A stretch of 64,000 nucleotides of DNA, taken from NCBI GenBank assembly GCA_035079385.1, contig JAVHKY010000025.1, positions 19,132,501 to 19,196,500 on the forward strand, written 5' to 3'. This document shows, piece by piece, positions 12,184 to 22,647 of this stretch; within the stretch, counting starts at the first letter, position 1, and each line of letters opens with the position of its first letter. The notes below the pieces were generated by a model. It saw only the letters and a list, made by a program, of their open reading frames with translations. It searched no databases and was not told the origin of the DNA. The position numbers and the translations under genes were made by a program. The DNA comes from Aspidiotus rigidus (Eukaryota; Arthropoda; Insecta; Hemiptera; Diaspididae).

Positions 12184-12494
12184 TAGAGCCCTATAATAAT
12201 GAGTGAGGACATGGGCCGCCATATTTAGTCGTTACGTCATCTTCAGACTTCCCTATTTCAATGACTGATAACAGTTTACCACAATTGGAAAATTATAAGA
12301 GAACTATCAGAATTTGTTTTAGAATACAGGTATCAGTGCCAAAGTAAAATGCAAAACATGGTGCTTTCAAATGGTGCAAAATAGTTCCACCAATTTTATT
12401 GATTTCTTACCCTATTAGGAAACTGCAAGGATTAATGATGACGTAACGACTAAATATGGCGATCCATGTCTTCACTCATTATTATAGGACTCTA
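12184..12494. mobile_element. MITE nested in copy B (TAGAG..CTCTA ends)
   Basis: Near-perfect terminal inverted repeats of about 55 bp: CCTATAATAATGAGTGAGGA at 12190 and the complement near 12490, both continuing through the phrase CCATATTTAGTCGTTACGTC. The element is about 310 bp, has no coding capacity and interrupts the block that normally reads AAGTCCCTCTCCTATCATAT in this repeat family. The exact target duplication is unclear because the outermost TAGAG is shared by both arms. Confidence 0.75.
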
Positions 12495-12793
12495 CCCCAA
12501 GTCCCTCTCCTAACATATATAGCTTGTGGGCGGGGCCTGTGACATCTTTGTTTGATAACGTCATAGGTCAGCCTTGTGACGTCACAATCTGATGACGTCA
12601 TAGGTCCATTTTTTTCAAGTTCTCTGCCTATTATAAATAGCTCCAAAGTCCGAGACTGTGACGTCACAATCTGATGACGTCATAGATCCATTTTTTTCAA
12701 GTTCCCTTCTTATTATAAATAGCTCCAAAGTCCGAGACTGTGACGGCACAATCTGATGACGTCATCAACTTTGTTCAAGTTCCTCTCCTATTA

Positions 12794-13139
12794 CACTAGG
12801 CAACAATTGAAAATTCTTTGAAGGTTGTATCTAAAAGTATTTTTTGCGCTGATTTCAGAACCGTTTTTCGTTTTTTGATAGGAGGCGCGTTTTCTTGTTA
12901 TCACTTTCTTTAATTGCCGCGCATTGTCGCAAGACGAAGCGTTCCTTATCGAGCGTTGGTACTGCTATCGTTGATCGAAGCTCGCGACGATGCGCGGCAA
13001 CTAAACAAAGTGATAACAAGAAAACGCGACCTCCTATCAAAAAACAGAAAACGGTTCTGAAATCAGCGCAAAAAATACTTCCAGATACAACCTATCTCAC
13101 TTCAGCAATTTTCAAAAAAATTCTAATTGTTGCCTAGTG
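12794..13139. mobile_element. 346-bp palindromic MITE, CACTAGG ends, TTA duplication
   Basis: The element starts CACTAGGCAACAATT and ends with the exact inverse AATTGTTGCCTAGTG. The arms extend inward for about 140 bp through TTTTTGCGCTGATTTCAGAA and GTTTTCTTGTTATCACTTT, leaving a short central spacer. Both ends are flanked by TTA (12791-12793 and 13140-13142). Removing the element with one TTA restores the repeat phrase CTCCTATTA..TATAGCTCC-like host sequence. CACTA termini with a 3-bp duplication fit an EnSpm/CACTA-type MITE. A Harbinger-type origin (TWA target) is the alternative. Confidence 0.85.
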
Positions 13140-13379
13140 TTATGTATACCTACAAAGTCCGGGACTGTGACGTCACAATTTGATGATTTCGCAGGTCAGC
13201 CTTGTGACGTCACAATCTACATTTTTCAAATCCCACGTGCGCCATAAAACAGGTTTCCTGTCACCCCTCGTTTACCTTTGTTAAAGGACTCGTGAATTCT
13301 TTTTTTTTCCTTGCTCGTTAACTCGTTTACCTTCTAAAAAGTCAAGTATTTTCAGAATTTTCTTTCAGTAGACACCCTG

Positions 13380-13930
13380 GTTTGCCAAACAGTGACTTCC
13401 ATCTTCTTTCTCTGTTGATATTTCGTGCTCGTTTCTTCTGATGTCGAACATTCTCCCAACCTTATCAATATAGATGCCTTCGCACTGTTCGCGACTGAGC
13501 TTTCACACTCCATTCAAGCTTCCCTTGTCCTTTTCCTCCGTCTGGTTGTTGCTTATTCTCTTCACCTTGGGTGGGTTGTTATGGATACCCATATTCACAT
13601 CATACCCGCTGAACGCCTATATCACTTCGTTTGTGTTCTTTCCTATGCACGGTACTGATCCGGAGCACTTTCTCAAAGTGCTGTCATAGGTTCCCTTCTT
13701 CGCTTTCATTTTCCAAGGCCTCCCTCAACCACGCCTCTAGAAAAGCTGTTGGCTACTGCAATCCGCTTTGCTATCTCAATTTCTTTCCTCTTTTCTTCGT
13801 TGTTCTTTAGGATAGAAATTTCTCAACTGCAGTAGCTCTGAATTGTCGCTAACTTGTGCTTGGGGTGGTGATAGAAGTCGTTTAAGATGATGGTATCGGT
13901 GTGCGTTGGCTTCCTGTAGGTTTTCCTGTT
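13380..13930 (-). mobile_element. Penelope-like element, RT C-terminus and GIY-YIG fragment
   Basis: On the minus strand, 13925-13840 reads TYRKPTHTDTIILNDFYHHP followed by KHKLATIQSY. This is the conserved YRKPT.TD..I..S..HP..HK.A segment at the end of the Penelope reverse transcriptase. Further on, about 13500-13430 reads SREQCEGIYIDKVGRMFDIR followed by RNEHEIS, a recognisable GIY-YIG endonuclease start in which the second half reads YID instead of YIG. Stops and frame shifts occur in between. It may belong to the same original element as the N-terminal fragment at 14980-15600 (same strand, correct order) with the middle of the reverse transcriptase lost or replaced. Confidence 0.75.
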
Positions 13931-14126
13931 GTTCTCCCTCAGCTGTAAATAGGCTTAACTACCCGTAATTAGATTATAGTAGTTTGCAACTAGGCTTAAC
14001 ATAGAGATTAGCTTTATACTTGGCCCACTAGGGCGTAGAATGTAGTACACTAGGCTAAACTTTATCTACCACTCAGTATATACTACGCTCTAATGTTCGG
14101 CTGAGTTCGAGTTTCCCAGTTCTAGG

Positions 14127-14352
14127 ATACAGCATATGAGGCTTTTCCAACGTTCCATATTGCATACTTATTTGCCTGATTCTTATCAATACGGTGGGCT
14201 TTCTAACATCAATCTTATGGGTATTGCTAGATTGCATACTCATTTTCATTCCGGTGTTAATCTGCCATAAGATCAATGTTAGGAAGCCCACCGTATTGAT
14301 AACAATCAGGCAAATAAGTATGCGATAAGGAACGCTGGAAAAGCCTTATTAG
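14127..14352. repeat. fold-back hairpin with ~85-bp arms
   Basis: The left arm from about 14130 contains GGCTTTTCCAACGTTCC, TTATTTGCCTGATTCTTATC and CGGTGGGCTTTCTAACATC. The right arm (about 14267-14351) is its complement with about 90% identity by eye, ending AACGCTGGAAAAGCC. A roughly 50-bp spacer separates the arms. This is a MITE-sized inverted repeat with no coding capacity. Flanks show weaker inverted similarity (TATACTACGCT versus AGCGTGCAGTATA), so the full element may be slightly longer. Confidence 0.75.
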
Positions 14353-14979
14353 GCTATAATTGGCCTAGCGTGCAGTATACTCGCAACTTGATCCAAAAAT
14401 CTACTAGTTCAAAAGAGAAAAAAAGAAGAATGTTGATGACGTCACAGGCAAATTCACACTGATAACATATCACGAACTAATGATGTCATGGATGGTGATG
14501 GCGTCACAAGCTTAATGACGTTGCAAGCAGATTAAATGGATGAGGATGACGTCATAAGGTGACCACTATCGAAAATTTGCAAGTTTGGGACTGGCTTTTC
14601 GCTTTTCAATATCTTTACCGGCATCGGAATTCCAGCCGTTTATTGGAAATTTGTCTACCCCTCACCCTCCAGAAAATTTGCGAGAAATCCTTGATGTGAT
14701 CCAGAATAGTTGGCTTACTATACCAGAACAAGAATGAGGGGTGTTAGAGTCCTCTAAAACTAGTGAGGTTGAATTATTTATACTAGACGTCACTGATGTT
14801 GCTGATGTCACAAAGAGGTTTAAATGGGGTAATGTCTTGACTGTACTGTTATCTTATTTTTTAGCTAGTACGAGCAACTATAAAAAGATATTAAAGAGGA
14901 TCTTTATTTATTCGGCTCCGCCAGAACATTTCTTACGTCTCTTACCCCCTTCATACCTGTACTACAATGCTGACCATAT
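14353..14979. other. spacer with scattered TGACGTCA sites
   Basis: TGATGACGTCACAGG (about 14435), GGCGTCACAAGC and GATGACGTCATAAGG (about 14545) occur here without the other landmarks of the dispersed repeat family. An 83-codon plus frame at 14741-14992 has no recognisable motif. No gene can be supported. Confidence 0.35.
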
Positions 14980-15605
14980 ATTTTGTGTGTAGTTGTCCTT
15001 CTCCAATACCAGTCCTTTGTCAAGATCAGGTCTTTCTGTCGGATCTTCGTCTGTAGACTTGTGACCTTCCTCTGCATTACTTGCGTTCCGTCATTGGTTC
15101 AGCACACATTCTCCTCGATGTCCAGCAGTACTTTCCCGATTCTGGTTTAGGCATTTGGTCTCACGTCATATTCCAGGGTTAGGACTACTTGTAAGTTGTA
15201 CGCGGCTCATATTTTCGAGCTAGACTTTGCTCATTTCTCTGGCCAGTTATACTTGATGCCTGTGCCTAGCAGTCTTTCTTCTTTTTCTGTGAAAGTGAGG
15301 CTTCATAGTTTCTCGGTTCTGAGAGAAAATTAGATAGTTGTGCTTTTGTGTCACTGTCTCTTCCTTTCTTTCTCCTTCGTTTCGGATCGCTTCGGCAATT
15401 TTCTTTGTTTGGGCTTCCAGTTGGTTTTTCACGTACTCCTCTCCTTGGTTGAATACCATTTTTTCAAATTCTCAGTGGTCCAGCAACTTGTTCAGATGGA
15501 AATATTGGTCATACAGTAAGACATTGAGCTTGGTGATCTTTTTGTTACGCTCGATGACTTTAGTTTTGACTCTCAACCTTTCGACTTGCACCTCGGTGCG
15601 TTTCG
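14980..15605 (-). mobile_element. Penelope-like element, N-terminal coiled region
   Basis: On the minus strand, 15605-15480 is open. It encodes a charged, coiled-coil-like stretch (AEAKRTEVQVERLRVKTKVI, then ERNKKITKLN, then YDQYFHLNKLL). After one stop, 15459-15247 reads NQLEAQTKKIAEAIRNEGER and HNYLIFSQNRETM. A shifted frame then gives EKEERLLGTGIKYNWPEK, EYDVRPNA and TRIGKVLLDIEENVC, and finally KIRQKDLILTK near 15030. EERLL.KG.KYN..EK and the closing LILTK(ADKGN) are typical of the region before the Penelope reverse transcriptase core. The last part is lost here but present in the copy at 1434-1490. Stops make it non-functional. Confidence 0.75.
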
Positions 15606-16203
15606 CTTCTGCAGTCAGTGCACTACTTACACCTCATCATACTAAATATGAGCAAAAAAAGTTTCAATTTAACAAGTGGAGCAGCAATTTCCAAAACAAA
15701 GAAGACAGTTGAAGCGATGACTTTAGTCTGGACTCTCAACCTTTCGACTTGCACCTCGGTGCGTTTCGCTGCTGCACGCAGTGCACTACTTACACCTCAT
15801 CATACTAAATATGAGCGAAAAAAGTTTCAATTTAACAAGTGGAGCAGCAATTTCCAAAACAAAGAAGACAGTTAAAGCGATGACTTTAGTCTGGACTCTC
15901 AACCTTTCGACTTGCACCTCGGTGCGTTTCGCTGCTCCACGCAGTGCACTACTTACACCTCATCATACTAAATATGAGCGAAAAAAGTTTCAATTTAACA
16001 AGTGGAGCAGCAATTTCCAAAACAAAGAAGACAGTTGAAGCGATGACTTTAATCTGGACTCTCAACCTTTCGACTTGCACCTCGGTGCGTTTCGCTGCTG
16101 CACGCAGTGCACTACTTACACCTCATCATACTAAATATGAGCGAAAAAAGTTTCAATTTAACAAGTGGAGCAGCAATTTCCAAAACAAAGAAGACAGTTG
16201 AAG
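15551..16203. repeat. four-copy 163-bp tandem array
   Basis: Units start at 15551, 15714, 15877 and 16040, each with CGATGACTTTAGTCTGGACT-like sequence, and the last ends at 16203. The copies are nearly identical; the first is the most diverged. Each contains, on the minus strand, the start of the Penelope N-terminal coding stretch (AKRTEVQVERLRVQTK). The array therefore arose by duplication of that element's 5' region. Because 163 is not a multiple of three, each unit produces an overlapping 85-codon plus-strand frame, which is an artefact of the repeat. Confidence 0.95.
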
Positions 16204-16800
16204 AAGGATTGAGTAATACAGCAACGGGCCGGGCCATTGCTGACTGGTAGAACAATAGAACGTTGTTTACTAGCGGGACGAATTTTCTCCTGGATGTAAG
16301 GAAGAACGTAAAAGGGGTTGAAATTGAGTACGTGGAGGAGTATTATTATCAAGGTTGAACGCTCACAGTTAGTCACAAACCAAACTTTGAAACATATAAG
16401 GAAGTCGAAGTTGGGTGGATGAGTTATCTTATCTAATGAAGCAACGAACTAAGTGTTGAATGGTACAGCACCCTATCAACGTGGGGTTTCCAATAAAGAG
16501 AGATGAAAGAAAGTTTTTCTCGGACGCTAAACAGATCGTGAACAAGGTTGACATTCAAAGAAAGTACTTTTATTGAGCTCAGTCTGCAACAAACAATGAG
16601 TTGACCCTTGTTGACTGATGCAGTAATAGACTGTCGCTGACTAGTGCAGCAAGAGACTTTAGTGAGGTTTCCAATGAATGGAAAATAAAACGAAGTTTTC
16701 CCCTTACGCTGTTCAGAATGTGAACAGGGTTGAAATTGAACAGAGGAGGAATACGGTTATTAAGGTTGAAATATTTCTGGTTCCATGTAATATGAGACCA
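16204..16800. repeat. three-copy degenerate repeat beside the 163-bp array
   Basis: GGTTGAAATTGAG-type phrases occur at about 16316, 16547 and 16728. Each is preceded by a CGxACGxxTTTTCTCC/TTTTTCTCGG block and flanked by TGCTGACTRGTGCAGCAA-type phrases. The spacing is about 180-230 bp. In reverse complement the block matches the right edge of the CAGC field at 7960-8060. Its position upstream of the Penelope N-terminal fragment suggests it is part of that element's 5' (pLTR) region; this is inference. Confidence 0.55.
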
Positions 16801-18900
16801 AATATGTAAGTCAAGTCCCTGACGCTTGTCTGCTCGATTTTATCGCCATTCACGTTCCTTCACTTAATATTATTGATTATATTATTATTAAATATTTTGG
16901 TTTTGATGTAATTTTCTTGTTTCGAAATTCTCAATTAATGTTGTAATTGTTTTGTTTTGTTTTACAGGTAAGTTTTGATGATCCTAATTCGCACTCATAG
17001 GAGAGAATCGAGAGGTATGTCTATCCTCTGTGTTATGTCGTTTTTTGAAAAATCTAATTCGTGTAAGAAGGTAAAAAAGTTTTTAGAAGTGTGTTTGGGC
17101 AGTAATAGATTACTAAAATTGCTTACATAATAGAGCGCGTATAATTATTTATTTCATTTTTTTATTTTTTACTCGAATGCTTTAATCATACAAATTCTAC
17201 TCGCACTAGCGAAATATAGCCGAGCTCGATTCATCTATGACAGTTTTTGATATCGGAACGTTTTCAAAAATAAATAAACTCTCGGATTTCCTCTCTTCAT
17301 TAATGAAATTGGATTTTTTATACGTTTGCATTCAACTGCGAACGCGAATAGTCTCAAGGTTTCGACAAGCTAGTATTGGGAAAATAGTCCTTGATAAATT
17401 TTTGGCATAAATATCGAAATTTTCAATTTTTTTCCATAAAGAAAATTGGAGAATCTTGGCAAAAGTTATTTTTTTTTAAATTTCTTGCATTAATGAAGAA
17501 TAAAGTATAGAATCCATCGGATTTGAACCGAATTAAGATATTTACGGCTGATTGAGGGAATTTTATCAACTTTTTCCGTTGTCCAAAAAATTCCCTCTTT
17601 TTTAGTTTTTGAATTCGTCCCTTGGAAAATTTCCCATGAAAAAACCAAGGAGGCTCCGTAATTGATATCAAGTTTGTCTCCAAAATTATATTTCATAAAT
17701 TACCGAATGGGAGGAATTTGTAATAGTGTCGACAATATTCCTGTATTTTGGAGGAAACAGGTTCCGGAAAGTCCAGGTAACGATGCTATGTAGAGCACCG
17801 TGAATAGATTATGTCATCCCGGCTTTGTTCACACACGTAAGGCACGCGATGAATATCATGTCTTTAAGTGGATGAATTAGATAATTTTAAAACTCGTGTC
17901 TCTTTCAAACGGTATCGGTATTGGCGTCGGCGGCCTTGAGATGATAAATTTCGATCGTATTTATCATAATATCTGTGAGCCTCATAACCGAGCCCTGCCC
18001 GCAGTGCGCCTTTACAGCTCATAAATATGTGGTCGCTGAGAGGACAGGCGACAGTCGTCGTAAAGAAAAGTATACGACACCGAGCTATTATACTTCTAAC
18101 TGTTATGTTTTCACGGAGTGACGTAATCTAGGGAGCTTTATCCGTCGATGACTTTGACCTCATAAATATTATAGAGATTTTATTCAAATCCGCTTCGATT
18201 GCTCTGGAGTCTGGACTACCATCATCGTAAAGCTTATGGTGGGGTAAACATATAATGAATCGAGTTTAGTGTAGCGTTGTTTGTTAATGAGAACATTGTA
18301 TGGAGAGTCACTTAAATTGTAATTGATGGTTTATTTCGTATTCAAATTCCTAAAGTGAGAGGTTAATGGTGTAGCTTTTCTTATCACTCTGAATCGAACG
18401 GAGAAAATTGGGCAGGCTTGGAATTCTGGTTTTACTTTTGTTTTTCACTATTAAGACATAGTTCGAGAATTGTTCTTTTATTCTGTTTTGTTCTTCGAAG
18501 TCTCGTACCTCTACTTTCTGAGAAAAAGATTCTTTCTGTTTCTTCCGTATTACTGCCCGAATTTTCAATTGAAACATAGTTTCTTTGTCTTTTTTATTCA
18601 CTTAGTTAGCTGCTGTTTTTCTTTCCATGTTTCTTTTGTCCTTTGACGAAGGCCATTTCTTCGTGGTATCAGGAGCGAATTGAAGAAGAGAAGGGGTTGG
18701 AGATTTTGTTACCGAACGAAGTTAATTTGTGGGATTAATTTCTGCTTTTGCATTTTCACTCTCATAAGTATATTTTCATTAATTTGTGGGGTTGAGAGGA
18801 CCAAAGGTTGTACCATTATGAAATGATTGGGAAACGATTATACGAGTTTTATAAGTCCATATGAAATTAGCGAGCCGGAAAAGGGTGATTGAGCAGGAGG
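16801..18900. other. unique DNA with one weak candidate micro-exon
   Basis: Single-copy sequence. A pyrimidine-rich acceptor (TTTTGTTTTGTTTTACAG, ending at 16967) is followed 47 bases later by a donor-like GAG/GTATGT at 17012-17020. The bounded piece is too short to identify and could be a non-coding 5' exon, or chance. A basic 83-codon minus frame at 18350-18601 has no recognisable motif. Confidence 0.3.
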
Positions 18901-19139
18901 TCTGCAGCTGATGGCTGCATTTGCAATTAGATTTTCATGTACTTTGATGACGTTGCAGTACGTTTTGCAAAACTTGAATTTGAGTGGAGACGCCAGGAGG
19001 AAATGACTGTGAGACGTCGGGGACGACCAGAGAGACCTTGGATGAGTCGATAGGAAAGAGCAGAGAGTACTGAAATTTTAGCTTGGGCGTAGAAGTTTCT
19101 CACTGACAGCCGTATCCTCAAACAAAAAATATAATTTTA

Positions 19140-19745
19140 AGTGCACTTAACAGTCCCAGAAAGTCCCGAAAAAATTGGTTGCCATTGCAGAAGTATAATA
19201 ATTAATTTGCTGTTGCGCTTGCTTTATCTAGCCTAGACAAATTTATCCGTGCAAGGTAACATGACAATATCAAGAAACTTTTAGACCCTAGAAAATTCAC
19301 TGAAAATGATGACGTCACAAATCGCGGACGTTTTGTAAAGATGACTCCCCAATAAAAGGAAAGTTCCAATAATCAGATATACATCATAGATTTTATGGCT
19401 CATATCTAGCCTACATAAATTGTCCTATAGCGTAACCTAAAATTATGATTGATGACGTCATCCAATTCGATTGCAAAAATTCCAACCCCTCGACATTTTC
19501 TTAAAAATAAGAGCTTCAAAGACACAGACGTTTCCTCACAGAAATTTATAGCGGGTTCCATTGCTTGATCCAGACTAGACAAGTTTTTCTATGCAGGGTA
19601 ACATAACAATCAAGTTCGAACGCAGATCAAGAAAGTTCTAGGCCCTAGAAAATTTTCCCGAAAATGATGACGTCACAAATGAGCGGATGCAGACAACGTT
19701 CTGTGAAAATGATCGTACAGTAAAAGGAATAGCGGGTTCCTCACT
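19140..19745 (+). repeat. ~360-bp direct repeat with TGATGACGTCACAAAT
   Basis: Two copies share, in order: TTGCTT(T)ATC.AG.CTAGACAA, GCA(G)GGTAACATRACAAT, CAAGAAA.TT(C)TAG.CCCTAGAAAATT and AATGATGACGTCACAAAT (palindromes at about 19307 and 19666). The second copy ends near AGCGGGTTCC. No coding content. It is related to the TGACGTCA families by the palindrome only. Confidence 0.6.
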
Positions 19746-20240
19746 AAAAAAACCTTGAGTAACCTCTTGTGTTCTTGGTTCTTTGAGTGAACTTGAAATT
19801 ATTTTGTTTTTTCGGGAATACGGGTGTGTATTTCATCGACTCAACTTCGGCATTTTGCTTCTACCATATTAGCTTTTTTAAACACTTGGCTATCTTTGAT
19901 ACGCATTCATTTTTCGCAATTGCACTTGTATGGTAAATATTGACAATTTTTCTCAGAAACGTAGTACACCGGATCAAACCCAGCTCCGGAACTATACAAA
20001 TTGACTCCGGAGTGAAATAACATGACTCCGGAGCGTTATAAAATGGCTCCAGAACAGTTCTGAGTTTAAAGGGGAGCTATTCTATAGGAGGTTATCTTGA
20101 AGAATCTGTCGTGCGCCGTGTAGTGTCCGGCAAAAACTGACCTATGACGTCATAAGGTCGTGACCTCACAAGGTCGGAAGTCCAAATTTTCTCAGGAGCG
20201 GTCGTTTTTTTCAAGAAAGAACCAATTAGTGTCTCCGGTG
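19746..20240. repeat. decayed relatives of the dispersed repeat
   Basis: Near 19955-20060 a GACTCCGGAG phrase occurs several times. From 20070 the sequence TTCTATAGGAGG, GTGCGCCGTG and CTATGACGTCATAAGGTCGTG recalls the GTGCGCCGTCCGCCGTC and TGACGTCA blocks at 54945-55440 and elsewhere. It is too diverged to set exact limits. Confidence 0.4.
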
Positions 20241-22020
20241 TCTCGTTTTTGACTGGCTTTGTGGGCTTAATGAAGCAGCGAGTTATTGAATGAGCTGAAG
20301 CTCAGCTTAAACTTCTCATTCTTGGCCTGAACTTAAGATGGCAGTGTAGAAGCGCATAGTTTGAGCGTTGAGCTGGCGAGGCTAAACGTAGGGCAGCCTG
20401 TCGTATTGCATCCTGTGATTTCAGAAAGGATTTGTTAGCCAGAAGACCCACGTAATCCAATTAAAAGCGGATTAGAGAAATGTATGGCTGAAAAAGGAGC
20501 TTTCGACTGCGCAGCCAGTACGAGTGTGGGATGGATTTTTAAAGACTTGGGTTTCAAAAGTTTGATGTGGAGAGTCTACGAGTATTTGGGAACCGAAGGT
20601 AAGACCAAGGAATTTTGTGAAGGATTGGAGGTTGATCTGGAAGTCTTAGAGGAGGAGTTGGACGGTTTGAAAATCAGCTCGTAATAAGGTTGTATCCCTG
20701 ATCATATGAGAGAAAAATGATTCCTCTGTGACTTGGTAATGGATCATCTGGGACAGTGGCATGGCGTAGCGAAGGATTTTCTCATGGAGAGTGTAGGTGG
20801 AATGGACGACCACAGTCCTGAGGCAGGGACTAAAAATTTTTCTGCTCATCTTATCGAGAGAAAAATTCCAATCCTCAATGGGAGGTATTCACCCCCTCAT
20901 TCCCTGCCTTGGCTATGTCGGTTGTCGGAGAGAGTTTACTGCTGAAATGAAAATACTAGAAGGAAGGAAAGGTATGAAAAAATGTAGAGTTGGCGCTGGT
21001 ATGAGAGTCACTTCTCGATCTTATTTTATTTTCCTCTCCATGTGCATAGTTTAGGTTTGCAAAATTTATTGGTTCGAATCATTGAGGAAGAACTTATTTG
21101 GGAAAAGTTTTTTGTTGTCTGCTAAAATAAAGACGAGGCGCGTTCAATCCATCATTATGAGTGAACCGAAGATTTATATTTGAAAATGGTGACCGACGAT
21201 ATTTTTCGAGCCGTTCGAGCGAAGATAACCTCTTTATGGTGGGAATTTCTGTTCGATGAAGACTGAGGATGGGTTAACTTTTAATGATTCCAAGTTTGTT
21301 GCAGGGTTGTTTTTTTATGTGAGTGATGACAAGAAGCTAGGATTAAGAAATAATGGAAGTTTTTATGGTCGTAAGTAATTACAAGGTGGGGTCCTTAATT
21401 TTGGGTGAAAGGGTGCAGTTTTTAGGCGCGCAATCAGTTTGATCATGAAGAGGATTTTTCCTTCGAAGGTACTCGTCATCGTTATGAAATAGAAAGAAGG
21501 CGCATACATCGTTACACGTCCATGTGCCTTCTTTCTATTTTACTGTTTGTTCATGTTGAGGGTAACTGATGTGAACTGAGAATCAAATAAAAAATACGTT
21601 TTGTGCAGATGAGCGTAGAAAAGTGTGAGCTTGAACCTAATGAGAATTTCAACTATAGACACATCATATGAGAAATAGAGAGGGACGTATTCAGGAAAAG
21701 TAGGACCTGGACAGAATAAAGATTGTAATGTAGCTTTCAATAGATTCCTATTATTCAACCAAAAGAAGTTGAACTGAAGATTTTAATAAAAAACAATGGC
21801 GTCTTCAACAAAGTTGAACAAGGAATTCACGGATCCTCTTCTATACGATTGATTGCTTTCGACATTGAGAATTGAATTCAAAATTGGAGTCCCAAAAAGA
21901 GGAGTTGGATTTGATGAAATTTTGAAAATTCAGCCAACTATAGCAGGAGGGAATTGGAAAAATTGAGTGAGGAGTAGGAAAAATTTTCAATATCGAAAGA
22001 GTCAGATTTGAAAACATTTC
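20241..22020. other. no recognised feature
   Basis: Several short open frames occur, such as 20484-20684 (+), whose predicted peptide ends in an acidic helical stretch. None has a family motif, a convincing splice boundary or a conserved partner elsewhere in the window. A 20-bp inverted phrase AGAAAGAAGGCGCATAC / GTGCCTTCTTTCT lies at about 21490-21538. Nothing else can be supported. Confidence 0.4.
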
Positions 22021-22320
22021 AAACATCGGGAATTCAGCTATATATGACAGGAGAGGAACTTGGAAAAAATTGAATCTTCAGAGGAGTTGAAATATTGAAA
22101 ATGTATTTTGTACATCGATCTATACAATTATGACAAGTGGATAACTTGAAAAATTTCAATTTTCAAGCGATATTTTTCAAGAGAGGACCATGGAAGAATT
22201 TCAAATTCCAAGATATAGATGACACAAAAAGGACTTGGAAAAATATCAACCATCGTTCTAGCCAAACGGGCGAGATGCTAAAATTTTCGAAAATCCCTCT
22301 CCCATGGGACATTAAACTTT
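22021..22320. repeat. degenerate relatives of the ~46-bp tandem repeat
   Basis: Phrases such as AGCTATATATGACAGGAGAG, GGAACTTGGAAAAAATT and AGATATAGATGACACAAAAAGG recur about every 50-90 bp. They are diverged versions of the clean ~46-bp repeats at 48920-49320 and 55030-55240. No coding capacity. Confidence 0.45.
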
Positions 22321-22647
22321 GATTTAGGTTAGGTAGTTGACATCATAAAAAACTGAAGACGCACTTAAATTCATCAGGATTTAATAGAAGAATCTCTATG
22401 GAATATGAATTACAAATATCAGGACTGGACGTCAAGAATAACTGTTAGTTGCAGGTGGGTGGACCCCAAGGAATATCTTGAAAAAGTTTTGTTCTCATTG
22501 ACCTAGATGAAAGAAGGGATTTTCAAAGACTCAACTTAATCAACTCGTAGAAGGAGGACTTAGTTTCATAGAACTAATCATGGCTGAAGATTGCAATGAC
22601 CGTAGAAAAAATGATACTATCAATATATAATACATACAAAATTTCAA

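Larger units (their letters stand above)
11815..13290. repeat. TGACGTCA-rich repeat, copy B (composite, with inverted part)
   Basis: A reversed piece at about 11825-12010 (CAGGAAACCTGTCTTTTGGGG, then GGCACGTGGGATCTG) meets a forward copy beginning near 12083 with GCGGGAAACCTGTTTCATTG. The forward copy contains the CGTCCGC/CCGGCCGG block and the AAGCTTGGAGCTCGAAAATG phrase. It continues after an inserted MITE with repeated GTGACGTCAC and TGATGACGTCATAG palindromes at 12540-12770 and 13165-13225. It ends in CCATAAAACAGGTTTCCTG and AAAGGACTCGTGAATT. An 18-plus T tract separates the two halves. Two independent MITEs are nested inside. Confidence 0.7.

Noticed and set aside
11796..12212. 138-codon minus frame with poly-lysine and poly-phenylalanine
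   Set aside because: It is a translation of the TGACGTCA repeat with its T and A tracts, not a protein gene.
15618..16201. Three overlapping 85-codon plus-strand frames that look like a repeated protein
   Set aside because: They arise because the 163-bp unit shifts frame by one each time. The coding signal in the unit is on the opposite strand (Penelope N-terminus).
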